Part shown: positions 16,945 through 25,163 of the stretch, piece after piece
How the letters are laid out: each line of letters begins with the position of its first letter
Position numbering within the stretch: position 1 is the first letter of the stretch
Origin: Neiella holothuriorum
GTDB taxonomy: Bacteria > Pseudomonadota > Gammaproteobacteria > Enterobacterales > Neiellaceae
DNA: 64,000 nucleotides
Reading direction: 5' to 3'
Assembly: GCF_019457915.1 (NCBI RefSeq)
Contig: NZ_JAHZSS010000003.1
Span: 1-64,000, forward strand
The notes under the pieces: model-generated
Seen by the model: only the letters and a program-made list of their open reading frames with translations
Databases searched by the model: none
Told to the model about the DNA's origin: nothing
Position numbers and translations under genes: made by a program

Positions 16945-17295
16945 ATGTCATTGGAACAGACTGATAGTAAAACCTCTTTTGCCATTGTGCTCGGTATTCT
17001 TGTGAGCATTATTGTGGCCATTATTTTATGGCCAAATCCCCACCGTGACCTCATGGAACTCGCTGACAAAGTGGGTCTAGAAGAACCTGAACGCTCTCGA
17101 TTTATTTATTTGGTTAGTGAGTCTCGTCGCCAACCGTTTTTAAAGGACGAGCAAGCCTCAATTGTGAACGAGCAAGACAAAAATCATCAACTATTGGAAA
17201 ACTTATCTGAGTTTATGACGCCAGATCAATTGGCTATGGTGGAACAACAATGCATTATTCCAGCTAGTCCGATTTGTATTACTTCTGGGAATTAA
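16945..17295 (+). CDS. Hypothetical single-pass membrane protein
   Basis: A 116-residue protein from ATG 16945 (AAGGA about 11 bases upstream; a longer TTG start at 16915 is less likely). One membrane segment at about residues 10-30 (ending ILWPNP) is followed by a polar, acidic domain with PERSRFIYLVSESRRQPF. No family is recognised. It overlaps the region before the downstream hydrolase start, and the two are probably one transcript (the next ATG is at 17298). Confidence 0.6.
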   Translation: MSLEQTDSKTSFAIVLGILVSIIVAIILWPNPHRDLMELADKVGLEEPERSRFIYLVSESRRQPFLKDEQASIVNEQDKNHQLLENLSEFMTPDQLAMVEQQCIIPASPICITSGN

Positions 17296-17297
17296 AA

Positions 17298-18476
17298 ATG
17301 ACTCGGTTTATCCAAACGATGGTGGCGTTGGCCACAGTTGTTAGTTTTGGTTACTGCTTTACGGCCTCAGCAGGGGCATACGATGGTTCTCGCCAAGCTT
17401 TTATCGACCACGTTAAAATTTATGCGCCGAACGCCCCCATTCCGAGTGAATTAAAAGTCAAAGAAATGAATGGAGCAGCCATTCGCTATGGCGTATGGCA
17501 TACCCAACAGCCACGCCAAGGCCTGGTTGTCTTCCTTTCTGGTCGTACCGAATTTATTGAAAAGAATATACCGGCCTATACCGAACTACTGACGCGTGGT
17601 TTTGATGTTTATACCTTTGATTGGCGCGGGCAGGGGTTATCTGAGCGAGTGTTAAGTCACTCAGAGCTGGGCCATATTGATGATTTTGAGACGTTCATTG
17701 CCGATCTGCATGTGTTTGTCCAAGACATTGTTAAACCGGAAACGCATCCCGGTTTAACCCTACTGTTAGGGCATTCGATGGGCGGGCATTTAGGGCTGCG
17801 CTACATGAACCAATACCCTCATGTGTTCGACCGAGCTCAGTTCTCGTCGCCAATGATGGGGGTGAGTGCCAATTCATGGGCAAGCCGACAATTTGCAGGA
17901 TTTCTAAATTGGGCCGGTTGGGGCCGTTCGTGTGCGCCGGGTACCGAGCCTGTTTGGCAAAGCTATCTCGACGAGAATGCATGCGAAGGGATTTTAAAAG
18001 GTACCGTTAGCTTGCCAGAGAAGCCTAATCAGGCGTTGCTGTACTCCAACAACTTAAATCACTTGGCACAAGCGAGTTGTTGGGTTGAACAAAGTTTAGC
18101 GAACAACCCTCGACACCATTTGGGGCTAGGTTGTCCCACGGTCGGTTGGGTTAAAGAGGCCTTCAATTCCATGGCCGACACTATGGGGAATTTGGACAAG
18201 GTGAAAGCGCCGGTCATTATCGTTGGCGCATCGAGTGACAAGGTGGTGACGTTTGATGCGCAACAACAGGTATGCGATGAACTTGCAAATTGCTGCTTGT
18301 GGCAGATTCAGGACAAGCCAGAAAAACCAGCTGCGCATGAAGTCTTAATTGAACTAGACGACTATGCGCAGCAATTTTGGATTGCATTTGAGGCGTTAAC
18401 GCACGGCTCCGATGCGGGGTGCGCCTGCGCTGAAATTCGTGATCATTACCAACATCTCCAGTGCAGTGCGCTTTAG
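17298..18476 (+). CDS. Exported Cys-rich alpha/beta hydrolase (lysophospholipase-like)
   Basis: This is a 392-residue serine hydrolase with a signal peptide ending FTASAGAYDG, so it is periplasmic or secreted. The hydrolase fold shows an oxyanion region LVVFLSGRTEFIEK, DWRGQGLS, the nucleophile elbow GHSMGGH, a late Asp in GASSDKVV and His in AAHEV. It resembles monoacylglycerol lipase/PldB-type enzymes, with Asp-Trp-Arg-Gly-Gln-Gly typical of that group. The mature part holds ten cysteines, mostly after the catalytic Ser, unusual for the cytoplasmic relatives and fitting disulfide formation outside the cytoplasm. GGGAA precedes ATG 17298. Confidence 0.85.
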   Translation: MTRFIQTMVALATVVSFGYCFTASAGAYDGSRQAFIDHVKIYAPNAPIPSELKVKEMNGAAIRYGVWHTQQPRQGLVVFLSGRTEFIEKNIPAYTELLTRGFDVYTFDWRGQGLSERVLSHSELGHIDDFETFIADLHVFVQDIVKPETHPGLTLLLGHSMGGHLGLRYMNQYPHVFDRAQFSSPMMGVSANSWASRQFAGFLNWAGWGRSCAPGTEPVWQSYLDENACEGILKGTVSLPEKPNQALLYSNNLNHLAQASCWVEQSLANNPRHHLGLGCPTVGWVKEAFNSMADTMGNLDKVKAPVIIVGASSDKVVTFDAQQQVCDELANCCLWQIQDKPEKPAAHEVLIELDDYAQQFWIAFEALTHGSDAGCACAEIRDHYQHLQCSAL

Positions 18477-18477
18477 T

Positions 18478-19668
18478 TTAGCTATCGCTGGTAGCGGGCG
18501 TCTTCGGCAGAACTTTATTCAAGATCATGTAGCCGGCGATTGCAGCAACCAGCGAGCCCAGCAAAATTCCTAAGCGTTCGTCGAAATCATAGACGATTTC
18601 ACCTGCTTCAAATGCCAGTGAGCTGATAAATAGGCTCATGGTGAAGCCGATACCGCACAGAACCGAGGCGCCGAAAATCTGTTTCCAGCAAACGTTGTCT
18701 GGCAGTTTGGCGCCACCAATCACTGTTGATAGCCAGCTAAACAACATGATCCCGATAGGCTTACCAAGCACCAGACCCATAGCAATGCCTACCGGCACAG
18801 GGTGTAGGGTCTGCTCTAAGGTCAAGCCGAGTAGCGGTAGCCCCGCATTAGAGAATGCGAAAATCGGCAAAATAATAAAGGCAACGGTGTGGTGCAGGTT
18901 GTGTTCAAGCTCTTTTGCGGGCGAATAATCTGGATTTTTCGGATCGCGCATGGGAATAAAGAATGCCAATACCACACCAGCTAACGTTGCGTGCACGCCG
19001 GACTTGAGTACCGCCCACCAAAGAATAAAACCAATGGTCAAATAAATGGACGAATTGACCACTTTCATCCTGTTTAAGCCAAAGAGCGCTGCGAGTGACA
19101 CGCCAGCAACAACGAATGCTGTGGTGGATAGATCGCCACTGTAAAACAGGGCAATGATCAATATCGCGCCGATGTCGTCGAGGATAGCCAACGACAGTAA
19201 GAAAATTTTCAATGCGAGCGGCACGCGCTTGCCAAGTAAGCCCAGCACACCCAGAGCGAAAGCAATGTCGGTTGCTGCTGGGATTGCCCAGCCGCCAATT
19301 GCATTAGGATCACCCCAATTCATTGCCGCATAGATGCCAGAAGGGACGACGATACCGCCGATTGCAGCAAATGCAGGCATAATAATTTTAGAAGGCTCGT
19401 TCAGTTCGCCTTCAAGAAATTCACGCTTTAATTCCAGCCCTACATGTAAAAAGAAGATCGCCATCAGGCCATCGTTAATCCACAAAAGTAGTGGCTTAGA
19501 AATGTCTAGGTGGCCAATTTGAATGGCCAAAGGCATGGCCAAAAAACCTTCGCGTAGCCCTGCAAGCGGCGAATTGGCAACAATCAGTGCAAGCACTGTT
19601 GCGATGACCAATATAATGCCGCCTGCCGATTCGAGCTTCAGGAAGTTCATAATGTTCGAGTTTTGCAT
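18478..19668 (-). CDS. nhaA: Na+/H+ antiporter NhaA
   Basis: NhaA exports sodium or lithium in exchange for two protons across the inner membrane, mainly at alkaline pH. The 396-residue protein has about twelve membrane helices. The ion-binding pair is seen in LAILDDIGAILIIALFY, and the early FLESAGGI-like start and NDGLMAIFFLHVGLELKRE are typical. The start is MQNSNIMNFLKL at 19668. It ends one base from the convergent hydrolase stop. No nhaR regulator is adjacent; nhaB follows upstream on the same strand. Confidence 0.97.
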   Translation of the reverse strand: MQNSNIMNFLKLESAGGIILVIATVLALIVANSPLAGLREGFLAMPLAIQIGHLDISKPLLLWINDGLMAIFFLHVGLELKREFLEGELNEPSKIIMPAFAAIGGIVVPSGIYAAMNWGDPNAIGGWAIPAATDIAFALGVLGLLGKRVPLALKIFLLSLAILDDIGAILIIALFYSGDLSTTAFVVAGVSLAALFGLNRMKVVNSSIYLTIGFILWWAVLKSGVHATLAGVVLAFFIPMRDPKNPDYSPAKELEHNLHHTVAFIILPIFAFSNAGLPLLGLTLEQTLHPVPVGIAMGLVLGKPIGIMLFSWLSTVIGGAKLPDNVCWKQIFGASVLCGIGFTMSLFISSLAFEAGEIVYDFDERLGILLGSLVAAIAGYMILNKVLPKTPATSDS

Positions 19669-19800
19669 TCACGATCCTTCACAGGTTTCCATTGTGGATT
19701 CAGTGTAATAGTAATAGAACAAAGCTGAATATACGATGAATGTCACATAAAGTCGTATGCAATATTTCGATTATGAGCGTTGGCGCGAAAAGGCAGACAT

Positions 19801-19832
19801 AAAAAAAGCTTCCCGAAGGAAGCTTTTTAATT
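19801..19832 (-). terminator. Intrinsic terminator of nhaB
   Basis: AAAGCTTCC and GGAAGCTTT arms around a CGAA tetraloop are flanked by A and T runs, 20 bases after the nhaB stop. The symmetry lets it act in both directions. Confidence 0.8.
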
Positions 19833-19849
19833 TCTTAATATCGTTGAAT

Positions 19850-21439
19850 TTAGTGGTGACCACCGCCAGCACTTGTTGCAGCTTCAAGGATGTTGTGGTG
19901 GCTAAGCCAACCGGCGTTATACATCCAGTCGGTGACCGGCATCAAGAACAACTCGGTGGCAATCAAGCTGACGATGATCAATACGATGGTGTAAGGCAAG
20001 GCCATCCACACCATGCGACCGTATGACAATCGAATCAATGGCGCGACCGCTGAGGTCAACAAGAACAAGAAGGCAGCCTGACCATTCGGAGTTGCAACAC
20101 TCGGTAGGTTGGTACCGGTATTAATCGCTACCGCCAATAAGAAGAATTGGTCTTGGTCAATCGCGCCTTCTTTCAGGGCATCGACCATTTCAGAGATATA
20201 CACAGTACCGACGAACACGTTATCACTAATCATTGATAACAAGCCGTTGGCAACAAACACACCAAAGAGCTGCTCACGACCATCAAACGACAATACATAT
20301 TGGATGACTGGGGCAAACAAATCTTGCTGAATGATTACGGCAACAATTGCGAAGAACACGGTCAACAAGGCTGTAAACGGCAAGGCTTCTTCAAATGCGT
20401 GGCCCAAGCGATGCTCTTCAACAATACCTGTGAAGGCTGTAGCCAGAACGATAATCGACAAACCAATTAAGCCAACTGCAGCTAAGTGCATCGCCAATGC
20501 AATCACTAACCAAAGACCAACAAGCCCTTGAACGATTAACGCAGCACGATCTTTTGCAGTGCGTTCGCGGTCACTTTTCGCATCGAAATCGGCAAGAATC
20601 GTGTGAACTGCGGTTGGCAGTTTTGCGCCGTAACCGAACCAGCCCAATTTCTCTAAGGCGAAACAAGTGATGAGACCTGCAACGAGTGTTGGCATGGTAA
20701 TGGCCGACATCCGTAAAAAGAACTCAATGAAATCCCACTGTGCGGCAGCGGCAATAATTAAATTTTGCGGCTCACCAACCTGAGTACAAACACCACCCAA
20801 TGCAGTACCAACACCGGCATGCATCATCAAGTTACGTAAGAAGGCTCGAAACTCTTCTAATTCGTCACGGTGCTGTTGTTTGAGTTCATCATCTGAGGTG
20901 TGGTCATGGTCGTGATCTGTCGGTTTACCGGATGCGACTTTGTGATAAATCGCATAGAAGCCGGTTGCAACAGCAATAACCACCGCAATAACCGTCAGCG
21001 CGTCTAAGAAGGCTGATAAAAACGCAGAAGCGAAACAGAATGATAAAGAGAGGAGGGCTTTAGAACGAACTTTAACGAGCAGCTTCGTGAAAATATACAA
21101 CAACAGCTGCTTCATAAAATAAATGCCAGCAACCATAAAGATCAGCAATAAAATTACTTCAATATTGGCTGAAATTTCGTGCATCACGACTTCGGGAGAA
21201 GCTAACCCTAAGAACACTGCTTCCATCGCCAGCAAGCCGCCGGGTTGCAGTGGATAACATTTGAGAGCCATTGCTAAGGTGAAAATAAACTCAGCAATTA
21301 ATAGCCAACCGGCAATGAACGGATCAATGCTGGCTACGATGGGGTTAACAACTAAAAATAGAATGATGGCCTGCTTATACCAGAGCGGAGCATTGCCCAG
21401 GAAATTTGCGAAAAAGGCCTTTTGAACAGAACTAGCCAT
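19850..21439 (-). CDS. nhaB: Na+/H+ antiporter NhaB
   Basis: NhaB exchanges sodium for protons and complements NhaA in salt tolerance. The 529-residue protein, starting [16 protein letters not shown] at ATG 21439, is highly hydrophobic. It has the family signatures [14 protein letters not shown] and [12 protein letters not shown], and a His/Asp-rich cytoplasmic loop ([11 protein letters not shown]). A longer start at 21466 would add nine residues absent from relatives. It is divergent from fadR, the same arrangement as in E. coli. The C-terminus ends in Gly-Gly-His-His. Confidence 0.96.
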   Translation of the reverse strand: MASSVQKAFFANFLGNAPLWYKQAIILFLVVNPIVASIDPFIAGWLLIAEFIFTLAMALKCYPLQPGGLLAMEAVFLGLASPEVVMHEISANIEVILLLIFMVAGIYFMKQLLLYIFTKLLVKVRSKALLSLSFCFASAFLSAFLDALTVIAVVIAVATGFYAIYHKVASGKPTDHDHDHTSDDELKQQHRDELEEFRAFLRNLMMHAGVGTALGGVCTQVGEPQNLIIAAAAQWDFIEFFLRMSAITMPTLVAGLITCFALEKLGWFGYGAKLPTAVHTILADFDAKSDRERTAKDRAALIVQGLVGLWLVIALAMHLAAVGLIGLSIIVLATAFTGIVEEHRLGHAFEEALPFTALLTVFFAIVAVIIQQDLFAPVIQYVLSFDGREQLFGVFVANGLLSMISDNVFVGTVYISEMVDALKEGAIDQDQFFLLAVAINTGTNLPSVATPNGQAAFLFLLTSAVAPLIRLSYGRMVWMALPYTIVLIIVSLIATELFLMPVTDWMYNAGWLSHHNILEAATSAGGGHH

Positions 21440-21711
21440 AGTTAACTTTATCCTACAATTGTTCAATGTGTGTGAATCGCGGGGTTGTTTGATTCTATCC
21501 CATACTTTTAATAAACCGGTTTAATTTTCGTAATTTTTCAACATAAATAGTTAAGTTAGATCACGTAACGGTTAAATATCGTTCAACTTTATTTCATTAA
21601 AAAAGTGTTGCGATGTTTGCTTGTTGCAACAATGGTGGCTCTGGTATGATGAGTCGTTTTTTTACTGACATGGGTAGAGTTGGCTTGTCTCATTTAGATC
21701 GCCGGGGAAGT

Positions 21712-22437
21712 ATGGATGACGAGGGCGTCATCCAGGCAAAGAATCCCGCAGAATTCGCTGAAGAATATATTGTCCGCTCAATTTGGAACAATCGTTTTCC
21801 TCCTGGCACTATTTTGCCTGCTGAACGCGAGTTATCTGAATTAATTGGTGTCACTCGAACCACTCTCCGAGAAGTGTTGCAACGCCTCAAGCAAGATGGC
21901 TGGATCACCATTCAACATGGTAAGCCGACTCGCGTGAACAACTTCTGGGAAACGTCAGGCTTAAACATCCTCATGACGTTGGCACGGTTAGATCAGGACG
22001 GCATGCCAGATTTGGTACGTCACCTGCTTTCTGCGCGCACTAATATTTCAGCTATCTATATGCGAGCAGCAATTAAAGCTGCGCCAGAAGCGATTTTAGC
22101 TGGTCTTGAAGAAGCGCTGAACACCGCTGACGAAGGCGACGCATTTGCAAACGCTGACTATGAGTTGCATCAGTTAATGGCGCGCGAATCGGGCAACCCA
22201 ATTTATGTGTTGATCTTGAATGGCTTTAGAAACTTATCAATGCGCATTGGTGGTCATCACTTTAGCTACCCCGATAGCCGAGAAGCCGCTCGCGAATTTT
22301 ATAAGAACCTAAAAGAGATCACCCTAGCGAAGCGTCACAATGATGCTGTGGTAGCGGTGCGTGACTATGGTCGTCAGAGTGGTATGTTGTGGCAAACGCA
22401 CCAACAAGATATTCCATCTGATTTAGTCGAAAAATAA
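21712..22437 (+). CDS. fadR: Fatty acid metabolism regulator FadR
   Basis: FadR is a GntR-family repressor of beta-oxidation genes and activator of unsaturated fatty acid synthesis; it leaves DNA on binding long-chain acyl-CoA. The 241 residues fit E. coli FadR (239). The N-terminal winged helix contains ELSELIGVTRTTLREVLQRL and GWITIQHGKPTRVNNFWETSG, nearly identical to E. coli. The acyl-CoA domain follows. ATG 21712 is chosen from the family N-terminus, but GGGGA stands only four bases before it. In-frame upstream ATGs (21646, 21670) would add up to 22 extra residues and cannot be excluded. Confidence 0.96.
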   Translation: MDDEGVIQAKNPAEFAEEYIVRSIWNNRFPPGTILPAERELSELIGVTRTTLREVLQRLKQDGWITIQHGKPTRVNNFWETSGLNILMTLARLDQDGMPDLVRHLLSARTNISAIYMRAAIKAAPEAILAGLEEALNTADEGDAFANADYELHQLMARESGNPIYVLILNGFRNLSMRIGGHHFSYPDSREAAREFYKNLKEITLAKRHNDAVVAVRDYGRQSGMLWQTHQQDIPSDLVEK

Positions 22438-22460
22438 ATAGTCGCGCGAAAATAACATAC

Positions 22461-22494
22461 AAAAAAGCCGCCTTATTTGAGGCGGCTTTTTTTA
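22461..22494. terminator. Bidirectional terminator fadR / ompW
   Basis: GCCGCC and GGCGGC arms around a short loop are flanked by six A and seven T. It lies between the convergent ends of fadR and ompW and can serve both. Confidence 0.85.
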
Positions 22495-22506
22495 TGGAAA
22501 ACTAGT

Positions 22507-23184
22507 TTAGAAGCTATAGCCAGCGCTAATCATGTAGACGAACGGATCAATATCCACACTAACTTTGGAATCGAGATCGCCCACTTTGAATTCGGCGTCG
22601 GTTGAGATGTCGATATATCGGATCTGACCGTTTAAATGCCAGCTCTCATTTATCTTATAGTCCATACCAACTTGAACCGCCCAGCCAAATGAGCTGTCAA
22701 GATCGAGCGAATTAAACCCTTGCTCTTTACGGCTACCTTTAAAACTTTCATCAAAGAATACGGTGTAATTTAAGCCTGCGCCAAGGTATGGGCGAAACAC
22801 AGAATCAGCTTGGCCAAAATAGTATTGAACCGACAGTGTAGGCGGCAAATGACTCACTTCAGCTAAGGTGCCATCACCGAGGCCTAACTCAGAGTTTTGC
22901 AAGTTGACGTCATGCGTAAACGGGGTGGCGGCTAACAATTCAATGCCCCAGTTATCGTCATACATGTAGACAAAGTTCAAGCCGATTTGGGTATTGCTAT
23001 CAACGCCGACAGTCATGCCTGTTTCGCCAAGACTATCGACCGAAACGTAACCTGAACTGTCATCAGGAGAGACGTGAACAATACCACCACGAACCAAAAT
23101 GTCGCCGGCTTGGTGCGCAAGCGCTGGGGTGGCTAAACCGAAAGTGGCCAAGGTTACAGCTGCAGCAATAATGGTTTTTTTCAT
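22507..23184 (-). CDS. ompW: OmpW family outer membrane protein
   Basis: OmpW is an eight-stranded outer membrane barrel with a hydrophobic channel. The 225-residue precursor starts MKKTIIAAAVTLATFG at ATG 23184 (GGA seven bases upstream), with signal cleavage after TPALA. A GDILVRGGIVHVSPDDSSGY start, WGIELLAATPF, and HLPPTLSVQYYF are typical, and the last residue is Phe as required for barrel assembly. A perfect FNR-type palindrome is centred about 85 bases upstream, consistent with the FNR control of ompW known in E. coli. Confidence 0.95.
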   Translation of the reverse strand: MKKTIIAAAVTLATFGLATPALAHQAGDILVRGGIVHVSPDDSSGYVSVDSLGETGMTVGVDSNTQIGLNFVYMYDDNWGIELLAATPFTHDVNLQNSELGLGDGTLAEVSHLPPTLSVQYYFGQADSVFRPYLGAGLNYTVFFDESFKGSRKEQGFNSLDLDSSFGWAVQVGMDYKINESWHLNGQIRYIDISTDAEFKVGDLDSKVSVDIDPFVYMISAGYSF

Positions 23185-23260
23185 ATTGTTATCCATTTGT
23201 AATTGTTAAGTGTGTTTTATGTAGGTGCATGGAAATTGTCTCGGTGCAGCGCTAAGTGCT

Positions 23261-23278
23261 AATTGATCTAGATCAATT
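23261..23278. promoter_or_regulatory. Perfect FNR-type palindrome upstream of ompW
   Basis: AATTGATCTAGATCAATT is an 18-base perfect palindrome containing TTGAT-CTAG-ATCAA, a 10/10 match to the FNR (EtrA/ANR) consensus. It is centred about 85 bases before the ompW ATG. The nearest gene in the other direction is the unrelated fragment region beyond 23500. Confidence 0.7.
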
Positions 23279-23516
23279 GGTAAACAGACTTAATATTCAG
23301 AAGTGTGAGGCAACACTTAAATGTTGTGTTTCAAATGAAACAACTCGTGCTACCCCGATTCTAAGGGGATTTTTTGCCAAGAATCGGCACAAGTATCGGC
23401 ATAAAAATACCAGCATTTCTATTGCATTAGCTGTTGAGATAAACGGTGGTATTTTTGAGTTCGTTGTTGATTGAAAGCCAAGCCAAATGAGCCATTGTGC
23501 TTTTGGTTAACGGCAT

Positions 23517-23831
23517 TTAACGCGGCTCGGACGGAATTAAAGCCAGCGCTTGTGGCCGAGTTAATGTGCATAGGGCTGGCTGTGGTGCCGCTAACTGGCT
23601 CGCAACTCCATGTAATTGATACAAGCCAATATCAATATATACGTTTTGCTCTTGAGACAACCTTGTGCTTTGCGGATAAACCAATAGCACTTGATGCCAT
23701 TTACCTTGTTTCGATTTGTCGCTGGCCTGTTGAATATATTGTTGCCGCAACTGCTGTGAAACTGAGCTTGCCGATGTTGGAAGGCAATACAGGGCGATAA
23801 AGAAAATGAGTACATACTGCAACATTGTCAT
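23517..23831 (-). CDS. Small secreted protein of unknown function
   Basis: A 104-residue product from ATG 23831 has a clear signal peptide (MTMLQYVLIFFIALYCLPTS, cleavage near SAS-S). A short Gln-rich polar part follows (QQLRQQYIQQASDKSKQGK), then a hydrophobic mix. No family is recognised. The ribosome site is weak (GAG). An overlapping plus-strand frame lacks a signal peptide or ribosome site. The predicted mature protein is only about 80 residues, and truncation of a longer gene is possible. Confidence 0.5.
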   Translation of the reverse strand: MTMLQYVLIFFIALYCLPTSASSVSQQLRQQYIQQASDKSKQGKWHQVLLVYPQSTRLSQEQNVYIDIGLYQLHGVASQLAAPQPALCTLTRPQALALIPSEPR

Positions 23832-23993
23832 AGAGCTCAATTCACAATTTTTACGCTGGATTGCGACATAGAATAATAACAACTTGGTTACATTTGGATG
23901 AAAATTGAGACGTTGATCGCCTGTGAATATCGTTTCACATGATTAACGGTTTGATGACTTACTGTAAGAATATTTCTTCATTTTTATCGATGG

Positions 23994-24416
23994 CTAATAG
24001 CGGATCTGCTTGCGCATGCTCTTCACTTCACTACGCTGTGACTTTTGCTGTAGTCGACGTTGTTTTGATGCTCGCGTTGGTTTAGTGGCTTTGCGTGATT
24101 TAATCGGGCGAGTGGCTTCAATAATGAACGTTTTGAGGCGCGCGAGGGCGTCTTCTTTATTTTGTTGTTGGGTTCGAAATTGCTGTGCTTTGATGATCAG
24201 CTGGCCATCTTTGGTGATCCGCTGATCATTGCTTTTGAGTAAGCGTTCTTTATAAAAAGCAGGCAAGCTAGAGCGCTGGATGTCAAACCGTAAATGGATG
24301 GCCGACGAAACTTTATTGACGTTTTGACCGCCGGCTCCTTGTGCCCGAATGGCGGTTATGTCGACTTCCCAGTCGGAAATAGACACCGTATTTGAAATGA
24401 CTAACAACGTGGCCAT
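23994..24416 (-). CDS. arfB: Ribosome rescue hydrolase ArfB
   Basis: ArfB (YaeJ) enters stalled ribosomes lacking a stop codon and hydrolyses the peptidyl-tRNA. The 140-residue protein has the release-factor GGQ motif in RAQGAGGQNVNKVSSAIHLR at about residues 24-43. Its long Lys/Arg-rich C-terminal tail (from KSRKATKPTRASKQRR) fits the mRNA entry channel. Its size equals that of E. coli ArfB. It is separated from the redoxin gene upstream by about 80 bases containing an inverted repeat. Confidence 0.95.
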   Translation of the reverse strand: MATLLVISNTVSISDWEVDITAIRAQGAGGQNVNKVSSAIHLRFDIQRSSLPAFYKERLLKSNDQRITKDGQLIIKAQQFRTQQQNKEDALARLKTFIIEATRPIKSRKATKPTRASKQRRLQQKSQRSEVKSMRKQIRY

Positions 24417-24465
24417 GAGGACAAATCACTGAGAATAATGGCTGCAGTCTATCGAGTTTGTTGGC

Positions 24466-24489
24466 AGCGTGCACGGTTAAGTGCACGCT
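24466..24489. repeat. Inverted repeat after redoxin gene
   Basis: AGCGTGCAC and GTGCACGCT form a nine-pair stem with a six-base loop directly after the redoxin stop. No T-run follows on the minus strand, so it may stabilise mRNA rather than terminate. Confidence 0.4.
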
Positions 24490-24496
24490 GAATTCA

Positions 24497-25111
24497 TTAA
24501 TATTTAACGGAGCAGCCGTAAGGTTTGGTGAGCGGTTTAGACACGGCTTGACCCGCTTCTAACTCATTCATTGCTTGCGTGACATAGTTTGTTGCTCTAG
24601 CAATATCGGCCGGATCGGTTGATTTAATGCTGTCGATGGCGCCAATGTAAGCCAGCATGCCATCAGGTTTGATGATGTACATATGCGGCGTTGTTTTAGC
24701 ACCGTACGTTTTACCAACTTGACCATCACCATCAAATAACACGTGCGTTGGGGCGGCTTCTCGGCTGGTTGTTAGCATGTTTGCTGCGGTGGCATCGACA
24801 TAACCTTGCTTGCCTGGCGCAGATGAAATTATGGATAACCACACCACATCTTGGCCCGTATATTGTTTCTGCAACCCTTGCATGTTGCCGCCGCTATAGT
24901 GCTTTTTCACAAATGGGCAGTCGTGATTGGTCCACTCCAGAATGACGTATTTACCTTTGTAGTCACTCAACGAAATTGTTTCGCCATTGGATGATGGTAA
25001 GGCAAAATCTGGCGCCATTTGGTTTGGCTTGACGGCCGCTTGAGCGGTCAGCCAAAAGCTGATGGATAGAGCAGCGACAAGCCCACGATATATAGATTTC
25101 GAATTCAGCAT
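24497..25111 (-). CDS. Exported redoxin (thioredoxin-fold, AhpC/TSA-like)
   Basis: A 204-residue thioredoxin-fold protein with a signal peptide (WLTAQAA, cleavage near residue 26). The redoxin domain starts MAPDFALPSSNGETISLSDY. The active site is WTNHDCPFVKKHY, a single Cys followed by Pro with no CxxC partner. TTPHMYIIKPDG provides the cis-Pro. Such proteins are peroxiredoxin-like or take part in periplasmic thiol chemistry. It lies 52 bases after the DsbD-like gene on the same strand, so the two are probably an operon in which the DsbD-like protein supplies electrons. A C-terminal Cys (YGCSVKY) could be the resolving residue. Confidence 0.85.
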   Translation of the reverse strand: MLNSKSIYRGLVAALSISFWLTAQAAVKPNQMAPDFALPSSNGETISLSDYKGKYVILEWTNHDCPFVKKHYSGGNMQGLQKQYTGQDVVWLSIISSAPGKQGYVDATAANMLTTSREAAPTHVLFDGDGQVGKTYGAKTTPHMYIIKPDGMLAYIGAIDSIKSTDPADIARATNYVTQAMNELEAGQAVSKPLTKPYGCSVKY

Positions 25112-25163
25112 TGCTTGTTCCTTTTCTAGTTTGGTTGTGATGGCGCGGCAAAGCCGCTTTCTT

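Noticed and set aside
23471-23800. 109-residue plus-strand frame
   Set aside because: Lies opposite the minus-strand frame with a clear signal peptide; no ribosome site.
24160-24185. GGGTTCGAAAT resembling a tRNA T-arm
   Set aside because: It lies inside arfB and has no acceptor stem; no tRNA gene was found anywhere.
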